A stretch of DNA of 64,000 nucleotides from a bacterium. Lineage in GTDB: Bacteria; DRYD01. Position 1 is the stretch's first letter. Every line of letters begins with the position of its first letter. Positions 7,986-17,025 of this stretch are shown piece by piece. A model generated the notes under the pieces. It had not been told where the DNA came from. It ran no database searches and saw only the letters and a program-made list of their open reading frames with translations. The position numbers and the translations under genes are program-made. The DNA lies in assembly GCA_030549815.1 (NCBI GenBank), contig JAUQQQ010000005.1:1-64000 (forward strand), given 5' to 3'.

Positions 7986-9302
7986 ATGAAAGATGTATTT
8001 ATAATAGGAGGTGGGCCTGCAGGAACTAAAGTCGCACAAGAATTGAGAATTTTAGGATTTGAAGGCAATATAACCATTTTCGAAGACAGGTTCTTAGGTG
8101 GAGAATGCACAAACGTTGGATGTATACCATCAAAAACACTCTACAATTTTGCTAAATTAAGAATACTTTGCAAAAAACAAGCAAACGTAAACATAGAAAT
8201 AAATCCATCGACCATAATAAACACTGTAAAAAAAGTCGTAAATACAATAAGGAAAGGTATTGAATATAATTTAAAACGATACGATATAAAAGTAGAAAAC
8301 AAGATAGCCAAAGTAAGAAATAACCGAATAGTGATTGATGAAAAAGAATATGGTTTTGATGTTCTGGTTTTATCAACAGGATCATCTCCATTAACCTTAG
8401 GATATAAAGATGAAAAAATACTTACAAACAGGGAACTATGGGGAAATTATTTTGATGATTTTATAAATGAGGTTAGCAAAGGCATAAAAGTCCTAATAGT
8501 TGGGGGTGGATATATAGGTTTAGAAACAGCTTCAATGCTATCAACTATTTTCACAAATAGTAATTTCACTCTAATTGAAAAAGAAAAAGATATAATATTT
8601 ACAGCCGACACAGATGTTATTAATGAAATCAAAAAAAATTTCCAAAAAAATAACCAGAATTTGACAATCTTAACAAATACAACAATAAAAAACATTACAA
8701 AAAACTCCGATAATTTGATCGTCGAATATGAAACTCCAGAAGGAATAAAAAAAGAAGAATTTAATTTCATAATAATGTCAATTGGTAGAAAAATAAATAA
8801 TCCAATAGAAAACTTAAAAACTTTAGAATTCGATGAGTATTTAAGATTAAAAAATTCGGAGAATATATGGTTAGCGGGTGATATAACAGGAGGAAAGATG
8901 TTAGCACATAAAGCTGAGTTTCAAGCTAAATTAGTGGCACACAATATAATACAAAAAAAACCCACAAAGAGATTCACAAAAACTAATGATCTACAGATAC
9001 CATCAATAATGTTTTCAATCCCAGAAGCAGGATGGTATGGATTGACAGAAAAAGAAGTAAAAGAAATGGGAATAGAGTATATAGTTAAAAAATCTTTCTT
9101 ATCAGCTAATGCAAGAGCAATCGCAGATAATTCCCGAGAAGGTTTTGTCAAAATAATATACAATAACAGAGGAGAAATATTAGGTACACATGTAGTAGCA
9201 AGTAATGTAAGCGAATTAATAAATATACCAATGGTATATAATTCCGAAACAATAGTATATCCTCACCCAACTCTTTCAGAAATTTTTAACGAATTATTAT
9301 GA
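7986..9302 (+). CDS. FAD-dependent pyridine nucleotide-disulfide oxidoreductase (Lpd/MerA-like)
   Basis: 438-residue flavoprotein disulfide reductase. FAD site IIGGGPAG near the N terminus; redox-active disulfide in GGECTNVGCIPSK; NAD(P) site VGGGYIGLE; second FAD contact WLAGDITG; C-terminal dimer-interface His-Glu pair in HPTLSE. These fit dihydrolipoamide dehydrogenase or relatives. No E2 or lipoate genes are nearby, so another disulfide substrate is possible. I chose ATG 7986, because AAAGGG at 7971-7976 is 9 bases upstream; the TTG at 7977 abuts that site. Its stop overlaps the next start by 4 bases (ATGA), making it the first gene of the Clp/FHA operon. Confidence 0.9.
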   Translation: MKDVFIIGGGPAGTKVAQELRILGFEGNITIFEDRFLGGECTNVGCIPSKTLYNFAKLRILCKKQANVNIEINPSTIINTVKKVVNTIRKGIEYNLKRYDIKVENKIAKVRNNRIVIDEKEYGFDVLVLSTGSSPLTLGYKDEKILTNRELWGNYFDDFINEVSKGIKVLIVGGGYIGLETASMLSTIFTNSNFTLIEKEKDIIFTADTDVINEIKKNFQKNNQNLTILTNTTIKNITKNSDNLIVEYETPEGIKKEEFNFIIMSIGRKINNPIENLKTLEFDEYLRLKNSENIWLAGDITGGKMLAHKAEFQAKLVAHNIIQKKPTKRFTKTNDLQIPSIMFSIPEAGWYGLTEKEVKEMGIEYIVKKSFLSANARAIADNSREGFVKIIYNNRGEILGTHVVASNVSELINIPMVYNSETIVYPHPTLSEIFNELL

Positions 9303-10837
9303 AATTATTAAGATTTGTATTAATAATACTTATTTTGACAATATCATTAACTTTTGCAAATACAAAAATTGTATATTTCTATTTTCAAGATCAGTTTTTG
9401 GTAATATACAATGATGAAAATAATAAATTATTTGTGGATATAAATAGTGGTTTTGTGATAAAGCCAGAGCAGCAAGAACAAAAACTAAAATTCGTTGAAT
9501 ATTTATTAGATACAAAAACATTCATAAGTAGAGATGAAGATGTTTTTACTAAGATATATGTTTTAAAAAAAATCATAAATTTTGATTTTAATGAAGTAGA
9601 ACCAACAAACATAGATTATTATTCCTGGGGACCTCTAACATATAAGTATTTAGCAATCTTCTGTAAAAAAATTAATGATAGCATAACAATAAGGATTCCT
9701 TCTTTTGATCAATTACCTGAAGAAATGAAAAAAGATATAATAGAAAGATATAGATTAGTATTCGGAACAGCATTCAATGATCCTCAATATTTACAATATG
9801 AAATAACTTTCAAAAAATTAATTACAAATGAAGAAAAAATAAATACCGATACAACAGAATTATATAAAACAGAATCGATAACTACCACGACAGAAACACA
9901 AAACACTACTAATATACAATCGACAACACAAATATCGACAATACAAATGCCTCCAATCCAAACAACAAATAATAACCAAAGCACATTCAAAAAAACAATG
10001 CCATTATTATTTAATAACTTGGTAATAATAGTTGTTATTTTTATTATTCTTTTAGTATTATCATCTTTCATACTTTTGAGATTAACAAACAATAAAAAGC
10101 ATCTACATAACTCTCAAGAAAACATAGCAATTTTTAATGAAGTAAAAATTAATCAGGAAAAAATATCAAATGAAATAGAAATATTGAAAGAAAAAACCTC
10201 TGCCTTAGAAAGTAAAATAAAACAAATATTTCAAAGATTAGAAGAAATCTCAATGAAAACCGAAATAGCCTACAAAAAAGTAGAAGAGCAAAATATAAAA
10301 CAAGAAGTTAAAGAAGAAGAATTCCTGGAAACTCAAACAATAGATCAAACAAAAGCATTAGATAAAGAATCACTTGAATTAGTAATGTTCAAAATAGATA
10401 ATATAATTAACAAACTAAAAACTTTGGAAATGTATAAAGAAATGGATATAAATATAAAAGCGGTAAAAATTATTTCAGATCTTTATGATATTAAGAATAA
10501 AATCAGGCAAACAAAAACGATTAACTTTTCTCAATGGGATAATTTAGTTAAAAATTCAGTTATTGATCTACTAACAGCAATTGAAAAATATCAAAAAAAA
10601 TTAGGATATAATGAAAATATAGAAATCATAACAAAACAAATTATGGAAGAATTCGAAATAGAAGAAATTAATATAATACCAGAACAAACAAAAGTAAATA
10701 TAATAGATCATAGAGTGGAGGGATACTCAAGAAATCCATCTCTACCTAATGGTGTAATAACAGAAGTAAAAGAAAAAGGATATAAATACAAAGGAGTAAC
10801 AGTAAAAAGAGCAAAAGTTATAGAAAATAGGACATGA
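9299..10837 (+). CDS. Signal-anchored transmembrane protein with cytoplasmic coiled coil, unknown function
   Basis: 512 residues. Signal peptide-like start (1-20, ending TFA), an extracytoplasmic domain (about 21-180), a Thr/Gln-rich linker (182-232), one transmembrane helix (about 238-262) and a charged cytoplasmic part with coiled coil (about 275-330) and helical stretches to 500. The C-terminal tail (VEGYSRNP...GYKYKGVTVKRAKV) is basic. No known family recognised. It overlaps the flavoprotein gene and the Clp gene by 4 bases on each side, so the three are made in coupled fashion. I infer that its cytoplasmic part may dock the Clp ATPase or FHA protein at the membrane. Confidence 0.8.
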   Translation: MKLLRFVLIILILTISLTFANTKIVYFYFQDQFLVIYNDENNKLFVDINSGFVIKPEQQEQKLKFVEYLLDTKTFISRDEDVFTKIYVLKKIINFDFNEVEPTNIDYYSWGPLTYKYLAIFCKKINDSITIRIPSFDQLPEEMKKDIIERYRLVFGTAFNDPQYLQYEITFKKLITNEEKINTDTTELYKTESITTTTETQNTTNIQSTTQISTIQMPPIQTTNNNQSTFKKTMPLLFNNLVIIVVIFIILLVLSSFILLRLTNNKKHLHNSQENIAIFNEVKINQEKISNEIEILKEKTSALESKIKQIFQRLEEISMKTEIAYKKVEEQNIKQEVKEEEFLETQTIDQTKALDKESLELVMFKIDNIINKLKTLEMYKEMDINIKAVKIISDLYDIKNKIRQTKTINFSQWDNLVKNSVIDLLTAIEKYQKKLGYNENIEIITKQIMEEFEIEEINIIPEQTKVNIIDHRVEGYSRNPSLPNGVITEVKEKGYKYKGVTVKRAKVIENRT

Positions 10838-12942
10838 TTAAAGAATTTATTGAAAAAATATTCAGTGAATATAAAAACCAAAAAACATCTTCGTTAACAA
10901 CTATCGATATCTTATTAGAACTTGATAAAAAAGGAACAAAAAAACTTAAAAAAGAAGTTAGAGACTTTTTAAAACTATTTTCCTCGCTTAATGTCAAGGG
11001 AAATGAAGAAACAGTTATTAGCCCACTTTTAAAAAAATTCCAAAAACAATATGAAAATAAAAACCCATCAATAGACGATTTTATTAATTTCTTATTTACT
11101 AATAAATCAATCCTTAATGTTATAGCTTCTTTCTTCAATACCAATGATGTAAAAAATTTCATTTTTGAAAAAGATGAAGAAGTCAAAAAAGAAGATAAAA
11201 AAGAAGATAAAAAAATAGAGTTTTTGGAAAAGTATGGTAGAAATTTAGTAAAGTTAGCTAAGGAAGGAAAACTTAACAAAGTTGTTGGTAGAGATGAAGA
11301 AATACAAAGGGTAATCCAAATTTTATTAAGAAAAACCAAAAATAGTCCAGTTTTAATAGGAGAAGCAGGAGTAGGTAAAACTGCTATCGTTGAAGGATTA
11401 GCACAAAAAATCGCTAATAACCAAATCAAAGAACTACAAAATGTCGAAATATATGAAATTACTGTATCTTCACTACTTGCAGGTACATCCTTAAGAGGAG
11501 AATTAGAAAAAAAATTAGAAGAATTACTTAAAAATTTAGAAAATCGTGAAAATGTGATACTCTTCATAGATGAAATACATACTATAATGCTTGATAATAC
11601 TATTTCTAACATCATAAAACCTGCCTTAGCAAGGGGACAAATAAAAATTATAGGAGCAACAACAACCGAAGAATATTACAAATACATAGAGAAAGACCCT
11701 GCTTTAGAAAGAAGGTTCCAACCTATAATGGTTGATGAACCTACACCAGAACAAACATTATTTATTCTTGAAAATATAATTGATACATTTGAACAATATC
11801 ATCAAGTTAAATACGATAGATCAATATTGGAAAAAATCATTAAATTAGCACAAAGATATATACCCCACAGAAATTTACCAGACAAAGTTATAGATATTAT
11901 CGATGAAGTAGCAACTTATGTTAAGACAGAAAAAAATAAAAACACTGTCGAATTAGAAGATGTGAAAGAAATAATAAGTAAGCAAACAAACATTCCGATA
12001 TCAAAAATGCAAGAAGAAGAATTAGAAAAAATAACAAACTTAGAAGAAATATTGAAGTCTAAAGTTATAGGTCAAGATGAAGCAATAGAAAAAGTTGCAA
12101 AAGTCATAAAAATATCAAAAGCAGGACTTAATCCAAATAAAAGGCCATATGGTGTATTCTTATTTTTAGGTCCCACAGGTGTCGGTAAAACATATTTAGC
12201 AAAAGTATTAGCAGAAACACTTTTTGACAGTGAAGAAAACCTAATAAGGCTCGATATGTCAGAATTTAAAGAAAAACACGAAGTATCAAAACTATTAGGA
12301 GCACCACCCGGATACATAGGATTTGATAAAGACGGTATTTTGACATTAGCAATAAAGAAAAATCCATATGCAATAATATTGTTAGATGAAATAGAAAAAG
12401 CGCATCCTGAAGTATTCGATATATTCCTCCAAGTATTTGATGAAGGAAAATTAAAGGATTCAAAAGGTAGAACTCTGATATTTTACGATACAGTCATTAT
12501 AATGACATCGAACATAGGGTCCTCCTTAATATTTGATTTATTAAATAACAATCCATCAATAACATCAGAAGAACTCAAAAAAGCAGTATTACCAGAAATT
12601 ATGAAATTTTTACGTCCAGAAATAGTAAATAGAATAGACGAAATAATCGTCTTTAAACCCTTAGATAAAGAAAATGTGAAAAGAATAATAGAATTGGAAT
12701 TAGAACAAATTTCAAAAAAAATTGAAGAAAGTGGAGATAGTATAATCTTTACAGAAAATATCAAAAACTACATCTTAGAAAATGGATTTAACTTTTCATT
12801 CGGAGCAAGAAACATAAAGAGATTTATTCAATCAGAAATCCTCAGTAAAATAGCACAAACCATATTGGAAAATTTACATATAAAAAACAAAAAAATAATA
12901 GTTGACTACGAAGAAGGAATAATAGTAAGGATAGAATCATGA
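10834..12942 (+). CDS. Divergent ClpA/ClpB-like double AAA+ ATPase without ClpP loop
   Basis: 702 residues. A non-canonical helical N-domain (1-110) and Lys/Glu-rich linker (113-128), then AAA+ 1: GEAGVGKT (176-183), FIDEIHT (244-250), arginine finger ALERRF (290-295); a short connector with no middle domain or UVR motif; AAA+ 2: GPTGVGKT (446-453), GYIG pore, LLDEIEKAHP. The AAA+ 1 pore loop reads GTSLRG where unfoldases have GxxYRG, so the aromatic is Leu220. The segment from MTSNIGS to RPEIVNR has no IGL/VGF ClpP-docking tripeptide. It is translationally coupled to the membrane protein before it and the FHA gene after it. Distinct from the Clp at 1690-4104. Confidence 0.92.
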   Translation: MIKEFIEKIFSEYKNQKTSSLTTIDILLELDKKGTKKLKKEVRDFLKLFSSLNVKGNEETVISPLLKKFQKQYENKNPSIDDFINFLFTNKSILNVIASFFNTNDVKNFIFEKDEEVKKEDKKEDKKIEFLEKYGRNLVKLAKEGKLNKVVGRDEEIQRVIQILLRKTKNSPVLIGEAGVGKTAIVEGLAQKIANNQIKELQNVEIYEITVSSLLAGTSLRGELEKKLEELLKNLENRENVILFIDEIHTIMLDNTISNIIKPALARGQIKIIGATTTEEYYKYIEKDPALERRFQPIMVDEPTPEQTLFILENIIDTFEQYHQVKYDRSILEKIIKLAQRYIPHRNLPDKVIDIIDEVATYVKTEKNKNTVELEDVKEIISKQTNIPISKMQEEELEKITNLEEILKSKVIGQDEAIEKVAKVIKISKAGLNPNKRPYGVFLFLGPTGVGKTYLAKVLAETLFDSEENLIRLDMSEFKEKHEVSKLLGAPPGYIGFDKDGILTLAIKKNPYAIILLDEIEKAHPEVFDIFLQVFDEGKLKDSKGRTLIFYDTVIIMTSNIGSSLIFDLLNNNPSITSEELKKAVLPEIMKFLRPEIVNRIDEIIVFKPLDKENVKRIIELELEQISKKIEESGDSIIFTENIKNYILENGFNFSFGARNIKRFIQSEILSKIAQTILENLHIKNKKIIVDYEEGIIVRIES

Positions 12943-13238
12943 AAATATATATTTTAAGTGGACCATACGAAGGAAATAATTACAATTTTGATTATGATAT
13001 AACAATAGGAAGGGATAGTTCAAACGACATTCCCCTACCCCTTGATCTCTCAATATCAAGAAAACATCTAAAAATATCAACAGTTGGGAAAGAATTAATA
13101 ATAGAGGATTTGAATTCGACAAATGGGACTTTCTTATTGGAAAATGGTAAAATGATTAAAGTAAGTGGGAAAAAAATTATAAACAAATTCCCAATCTTTT
13201 TGAAAATAGGGAATACCGTTATGGAGGTTGAAGTATGA
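12939..13238 (+). CDS. Stand-alone FHA domain protein
   Basis: 99 residues that are almost entirely one forkhead-associated domain, a phosphothreonine-binding module. Signature residues are present: ITIGR (Gly24-Arg25), SISRKH (Ser40, Arg41, His43) and DLNSTNGT (Asn59, Asn62-Gly63). It overlaps both the Clp gene and the following coiled-coil gene by 4 bases. It probably links the complex to a Thr-phosphorylated partner. The only kinase-like gene in the window is far away (63071-64000) and looks degenerate. Confidence 0.93.
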   Translation: MKIYILSGPYEGNNYNFDYDITIGRDSSNDIPLPLDLSISRKHLKISTVGKELIIEDLNSTNGTFLLENGKMIKVSGKKIINKFPIFLKIGNTVMEVEV

Positions 13239-14671
13239 GTATTTTGAGTATAGGAGCAATAATAGCAATAGGGGGAATCCTCGCTATTACAACAACCATC
13301 CTTACAGCAGCAACTGGAACAACCGCAGTTCTATTACAAAATAACCAAAATAGAAAAATAGATATTCCCCAAATAAATGAAATATCAAACATATCATATC
13401 AAGAACAACAAAAACTATTACAACAAACTCTTAATAACCTTAGAAACATAGTTCAAGAAAACCAAATGAATATAGAATTAAAAAATGAGAGGGATAAATT
13501 AATAAACAAAATAGAAAATCTTAACAAAATACTTCAAAACCCCATTTCAAACTATGATAAAATTAATCAAGAAGCAACAGAATTGGTAGAAGAAATAAAC
13601 GAATTAATTATTAGAAATCAATCGATAAATTATCAAAAACAAGAAATCATTAACCAAATAAAAAAATACCAAAACAAAATAAAAAACGTTGAAGAAATTA
13701 AAAATGTAGAGCAAATTATAAAAAATCCTCACAATTTCCATACCAAAGATATTGAAAATTTACTTAATAAAATCGAAGATGCTTATATATCGTATGAATT
13801 AGAAATAAAGGTAACAAAAAGTGAAGCTGAAAATAAAAAGAGGGAATTAACATTACAAAAAATTCGAGAAAATCTTCTTAAAATTAAAGAAATAGACTTA
13901 GAAACATATCAAAAAGTAATTCATAAATATGAAAATTTAGAAAACCTGGATGAATCATATTTGAAAATATTATATGATCAATCTCAACTCGATTTTTCAA
14001 ATTTACAAACTAAAAAAATAAGAACAGATATTTATAAAATTCAATTAGAATTATTAAAACATAATATTGATAACATTCTAAAAACGGTAGAAAAAGACGT
14101 AGAATTAAAAGAATTCTACCCTAAAACTCTTAAAATATTCCAAAACATTGACGATTTAATAAAACAAAAATTCATAGAAAAAGAAGAATTTGAAAAACTA
14201 AGATTGAAATTCATCGAAGTATACAACTCTATACTAAAAAAAATAGAATATCTACAAACCCAAAAATTATTACAGAAAAATATAAAAGAAACATTAGAAA
14301 AAATAGGATATCAAATCATCGATTCCTTATTAATAGAAAAATTAACAAAAGGAGAAATCATTTACATAGATATACCATATTCAGATGAATATAAAGTTCA
14401 ACTAAGGTTAACAGAAGATAATCAAATATATTTCAGATTAGTCAAATTCACTGATTCCTTAACACCTACATCATATGAAAAACAAAAAGATTTAGAAATA
14501 GCCCAAAAATGGTGTAAAGATTATGATAAAATATTAGAACTATTAAAGGAAAATGGAATAATAATAGAAAACATAAAAAGAATAGAACCAGAAGAAACCG
14601 AAATAACTTACATACTAAAAGAAGAAAAGAAAAAACAACAAGAACAACAAAAATATATGCAAATCGAATAA
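13235..14671 (+). CDS. Membrane-anchored coiled-coil protein, unknown function
   Basis: 478 residues. An N-terminal hydrophobic anchor (about 3-33, Ala/Ile/Thr-rich), a long charged helical region (40-350) with heptad-like patterns, then a globular domain of about 120 residues containing IIYIDIP, YKVQLRLTEDNQIYFR and the motif AQKWCKDYDKILELL. The tail is Gln/Lys-rich. I do not recognise the family. It is the last gene of the chain of 4-base overlaps (7986-14671). Its topology suggests a cytoplasmic scaffold tethered to the inner membrane, alongside the Clp and FHA proteins. Confidence 0.78.
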   Translation: MSILSIGAIIAIGGILAITTTILTAATGTTAVLLQNNQNRKIDIPQINEISNISYQEQQKLLQQTLNNLRNIVQENQMNIELKNERDKLINKIENLNKILQNPISNYDKINQEATELVEEINELIIRNQSINYQKQEIINQIKKYQNKIKNVEEIKNVEQIIKNPHNFHTKDIENLLNKIEDAYISYELEIKVTKSEAENKKRELTLQKIRENLLKIKEIDLETYQKVIHKYENLENLDESYLKILYDQSQLDFSNLQTKKIRTDIYKIQLELLKHNIDNILKTVEKDVELKEFYPKTLKIFQNIDDLIKQKFIEKEEFEKLRLKFIEVYNSILKKIEYLQTQKLLQKNIKETLEKIGYQIIDSLLIEKLTKGEIIYIDIPYSDEYKVQLRLTEDNQIYFRLVKFTDSLTPTSYEKQKDLEIAQKWCKDYDKILELLKENGIIIENIKRIEPEETEITYILKEEKKKQQEQQKYMQIE

Positions 14672-14708
14672 AGAGGATAAGAAAAAAAGTAACAAGAATA
14701 ATCTATAT

Positions 14709-15443
14709 GTGAATGTTAGCGTATTAGAAGCAATAGGATTACAAAAAATTTACTCCAAAAGAGTCGTTGTCAATAATGTTAGTTTAAATATAAAACAAGG
14801 TGAAATCGTTGGTTTATTAGGTCCAAACGGTGCAGGAAAAACAACTACCTTCTATATGTTAGTCGGATTAACAAAACCAAACAAAGGAAAAATATTGATA
14901 GATAATAATGACATAACTTTCTTACCACTATACAAAAAAGCAAAATTTGGAATATCATATTTACCCCAAGAAAGTTCTATATTCAGAGGACTTACCGTGG
15001 AAGAAAATTTCCAATTGATCCTTGAATATTACTACAAAGATAAAAATATAATAAAAGAAAAAATCGATGAATTAATAGAAGAATTCGGTTTACAAAAAGT
15101 TAGGAAAAATTTTGGATATACCTTGTCAGGTGGAGAAAGAAGAAAAGTAGAAATAGCAAGGACAATGATAATTAATCCTAAATTTTTACTTTTAGATGAG
15201 CCGTTTAGTGGAGTAGATCCAATAACAATAGAACAAATACAAAAAATAGTAAATAGACTAAAATTAAAAAACATTGGGATAATGATAACCGATCATAATG
15301 TATACGAAACATTAAGAATAGTTGATAGAGCGTATATAATATCGAATGGAGAAGTAATGGTTGAAGGAACAAGAGAAGAAGTAGCATCTAATGAATTAGC
15401 AAAAAAATACTATTTAGGAGAGAAATTTAGACTACTACAATAA
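14709..15443 (+). CDS. lptB: LPS export ABC transporter ATPase
   Basis: 244-residue ATPase of the LptB/YhbG family, which powers lipopolysaccharide extraction from the inner membrane. Walker A GPNGAGKTT, Q-loop YLPQE, the LptB-like SIFRGLTVEEN, signature LSGGERRK, Walker B FLLLDEPFSGVDP, switch His in ITDHNV, and the C-terminal EKFRL typical of LptB. This supports a diderm envelope. The start is GTG 14709 with only a distant AGAGGA; the start is the weakest part of the call. No lptA, C, F or G are adjacent. An H-type pseudoknot begins 3 bases after its stop. Confidence 0.93.
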   Translation: MNVSVLEAIGLQKIYSKRVVVNNVSLNIKQGEIVGLLGPNGAGKTTTFYMLVGLTKPNKGKILIDNNDITFLPLYKKAKFGISYLPQESSIFRGLTVEENFQLILEYYYKDKNIIKEKIDELIEEFGLQKVRKNFGYTLSGGERRKVEIARTMIINPKFLLLDEPFSGVDPITIEQIQKIVNRLKLKNIGIMITDHNVYETLRIVDRAYIISNGEVMVEGTREEVASNELAKKYYLGEKFRLLQ

Positions 15444-15446
15444 ATC

Positions 15447-15486
15447 TCCGCCTGCTGGAAATAGGGCGGAAAAAAATACTCCAGCA
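15447..15486 (+). ncRNA. Predicted H-type RNA pseudoknot, copy 1
   Basis: Stem 1 is TCCGCC (15447-15452) with GGCGGA (15465-15470); stem 2 is TGCTGG (15453-15458) with CCAGCA (15481-15486). The stems are interleaved, so both can form only as a pseudoknot. Loop between the 5' strand of stem 2 and the 3' strand of stem 1: AAATAG. Loop 3: AAAAAATACT, 10 bases, A-rich. It starts 3 bases after the lptB stop and ends 13 bases before the next ATG, which has no clear ribosome site. It shares architecture with copy 2 at 60053-60088. Confidence 0.6.
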
Positions 15487-15499
15487 CCTATTAAAAACT

Positions 15500-15934
15500 A
15501 TGGATTACCAAGAATTTGTGAACAAACTAATCGAAAAATATGGAGAAGACAGATCAAAACTAATCGAAATGGCTTTCGATATACAAGAACAATATAACTA
15601 TATACCCAAAGAGTTACTTAAAATCCTTTGTGATCGATTAAAAATATTTTACGCAGAAGCTTATTCTTCTATTTCATTCTTCAAAGATTTTAGATTCCAA
15701 CCCAAAGAAAAAATAAAAATAACAGTTTGTAATGGAACATCTTGCTATTTTAACGGAGGGAAAGAATTGTATGAAGAGTTAATCCAAAATCTTGGAGAAG
15801 ATTACGAAATTGGATTTAGTTACTGTTACAAATGTTGTGCTAAATACCCCGTGGTAGTAATTGAAAAAGAAACATTATTAAATGCAAATTACCAAAAGGT
15901 TAAAGAAAAAATAAGGTCATACAACAAAAACTAA
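15500..15934 (+). CDS. NuoE/HndA-like [2Fe-2S] thioredoxin-fold protein
   Basis: 144 residues. N-terminal helical region (IEMAFDIQEQYNYIPKELL) as in NADH dehydrogenase 24-kDa subunits, then a thioredoxin-like ferredoxin domain with cysteine pairs CNGTSC and CYKCC in place of the family's Cx4C...Cx3C. Such proteins pass electrons in NADH:quinone oxidoreductase, bifurcating hydrogenases or NAD-dependent formate dehydrogenases. Here it stands alone: no NuoF/HydB flavoprotein is nearby. The start is ATG 15500 without a Shine-Dalgarno, directly after the pseudoknot, which may control it. Confidence 0.88.
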   Translation: MDYQEFVNKLIEKYGEDRSKLIEMAFDIQEQYNYIPKELLKILCDRLKIFYAEAYSSISFFKDFRFQPKEKIKITVCNGTSCYFNGGKELYEELIQNLGEDYEIGFSYCYKCCAKYPVVVIEKETLLNANYQKVKEKIRSYNKN

Positions 15935-15960
15935 ACAAAATTTCAGAGAAAGGGGGAAAA

Positions 15961-17025
15961 GTGCAAAAAAACTGCACAAATATTATGGCAAAAAAGATAT
16001 TAGTTTTAGAAGGAGATGGAGTTGGGAAAGAAGTTATAAAATCAGCAATTAAAATACTTGAATTTATACAAAAAAAACTAAAATTAAAAATTGAACTTGA
16101 ATACGATTACATTGGGGGAGAATGTATAGATAGGTTTGGTGTTGCTATTAAAGAAGAAACCATAAAGAAAGCAAAAAAATACGGGATTGTGTTATTAGGT
16201 GCAGTCGGTGGATACAAGTGGGAAAAATCTAAAGTTAAACCCGAAGAAGGATTACTGAAGCTTAGAAAAGAAATGGGAGTTTATGCAAATATTAGACCAA
16301 TTCACTCTTTTTTCAATAGAAACATTGATATAGTTTTTGTGAGAGAACTTACAGGAGGGATATATTTTGGGAAACCCAGAAAAAGATGGATAAAAAATAA
16401 TCGAACTTTTGTAATCGACACTCTTAAATATTCTGACAAAGAAATAGAAAGAGTTGTAAGGGTAGCGTTTGAAATTGCAAGAAATAGAAAAAAATTTTTG
16501 GTAAGCGTCGATAAAGCCAATGTATTGGAATCTTCACGCCTGTGGAGAGAAATCGTTAATAAAATATCAGAAGAATACAAAGATGTTAAAGTTGAACATC
16601 ATTTGGTAGATTCCTTTGCTATGAACCTAATCCTGAAACCAGAGTATTTTGATGTTGTGGTTACGGAAAATCTTTTTGGTGATATATTAACAGATGAAGC
16701 TGCAGTATTAGTAGGAAGTTTAGGGCTATTACCATCAGCAAGTTTGGCTTTCAAAAAAGAGAAAGTAATAGGTTTATATGAACCAATACATGGGTCAGCA
16801 CCAGATATAGCAGGTAAAAATATAGCAAACCCCATAGGAGCAATTTTGTCAGTAGCACTAATGTTTAAATATTCTTTAAAAAGAGATGATATATATGAAT
16901 TAATATACCAAGCAGTTCAAAAAACTTTAGAAAAAGGATACAAAACTTTTGATTTAGATAAAAATAATTACCTTCAAACCGATAAATTCACAGATAAAAT
17001 AATAGAAAATATGAATGTCAATTAG
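15961..17025 (+). CDS. leuB: 3-isopropylmalate dehydrogenase family protein
   Basis: Oxidative decarboxylation of 3-isopropylmalate in leucine synthesis (beta-decarboxylating dehydrogenase family). LeuB-like motifs: GAVGGYKWEKS with EEGLLKLRKEMGVYANIRP, RELTGGIYFGKPR, the Mg/substrate region TDEAAVLVGSLGLLPSAS and the NAD region EPIHGSAPDIAGKNIANP. 354 residues from GTG 15961, which has AGGGGG 4 bases upstream; ATG 15985 would give a more typical N terminus. The GTG sits in a small hairpin (GTGCA/TGCAC). No leuA, leuC or leuD nearby, so a related substrate (homoisocitrate, isocitrate) is not excluded. Confidence 0.88.
   Translation: MQKNCTNIMAKKILVLEGDGVGKEVIKSAIKILEFIQKKLKLKIELEYDYIGGECIDRFGVAIKEETIKKAKKYGIVLLGAVGGYKWEKSKVKPEEGLLKLRKEMGVYANIRPIHSFFNRNIDIVFVRELTGGIYFGKPRKRWIKNNRTFVIDTLKYSDKEIERVVRVAFEIARNRKKFLVSVDKANVLESSRLWREIVNKISEEYKDVKVEHHLVDSFAMNLILKPEYFDVVVTENLFGDILTDEAAVLVGSLGLLPSASLAFKKEKVIGLYEPIHGSAPDIAGKNIANPIGAILSVALMFKYSLKRDDIYELIYQAVQKTLEKGYKTFDLDKNNYLQTDKFTDKIIENMNVN

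Noticed and set aside
10834-13238. Type VI secretion (ClpV plus FHA)
   Set aside because: No sheath, Hcp, VgrG, baseplate or TssJLM genes are nearby, and the Clp protein does not show a ClpV-like N-terminal sheath-binding helix that I can recognise.
15447-15486. preQ1-I riboswitch
   Set aside because: The layout (stem, strand, A-rich loop) is similar, but the UUC/CUA core and the C that pairs with preQ1 are not present, and no queuosine gene follows.
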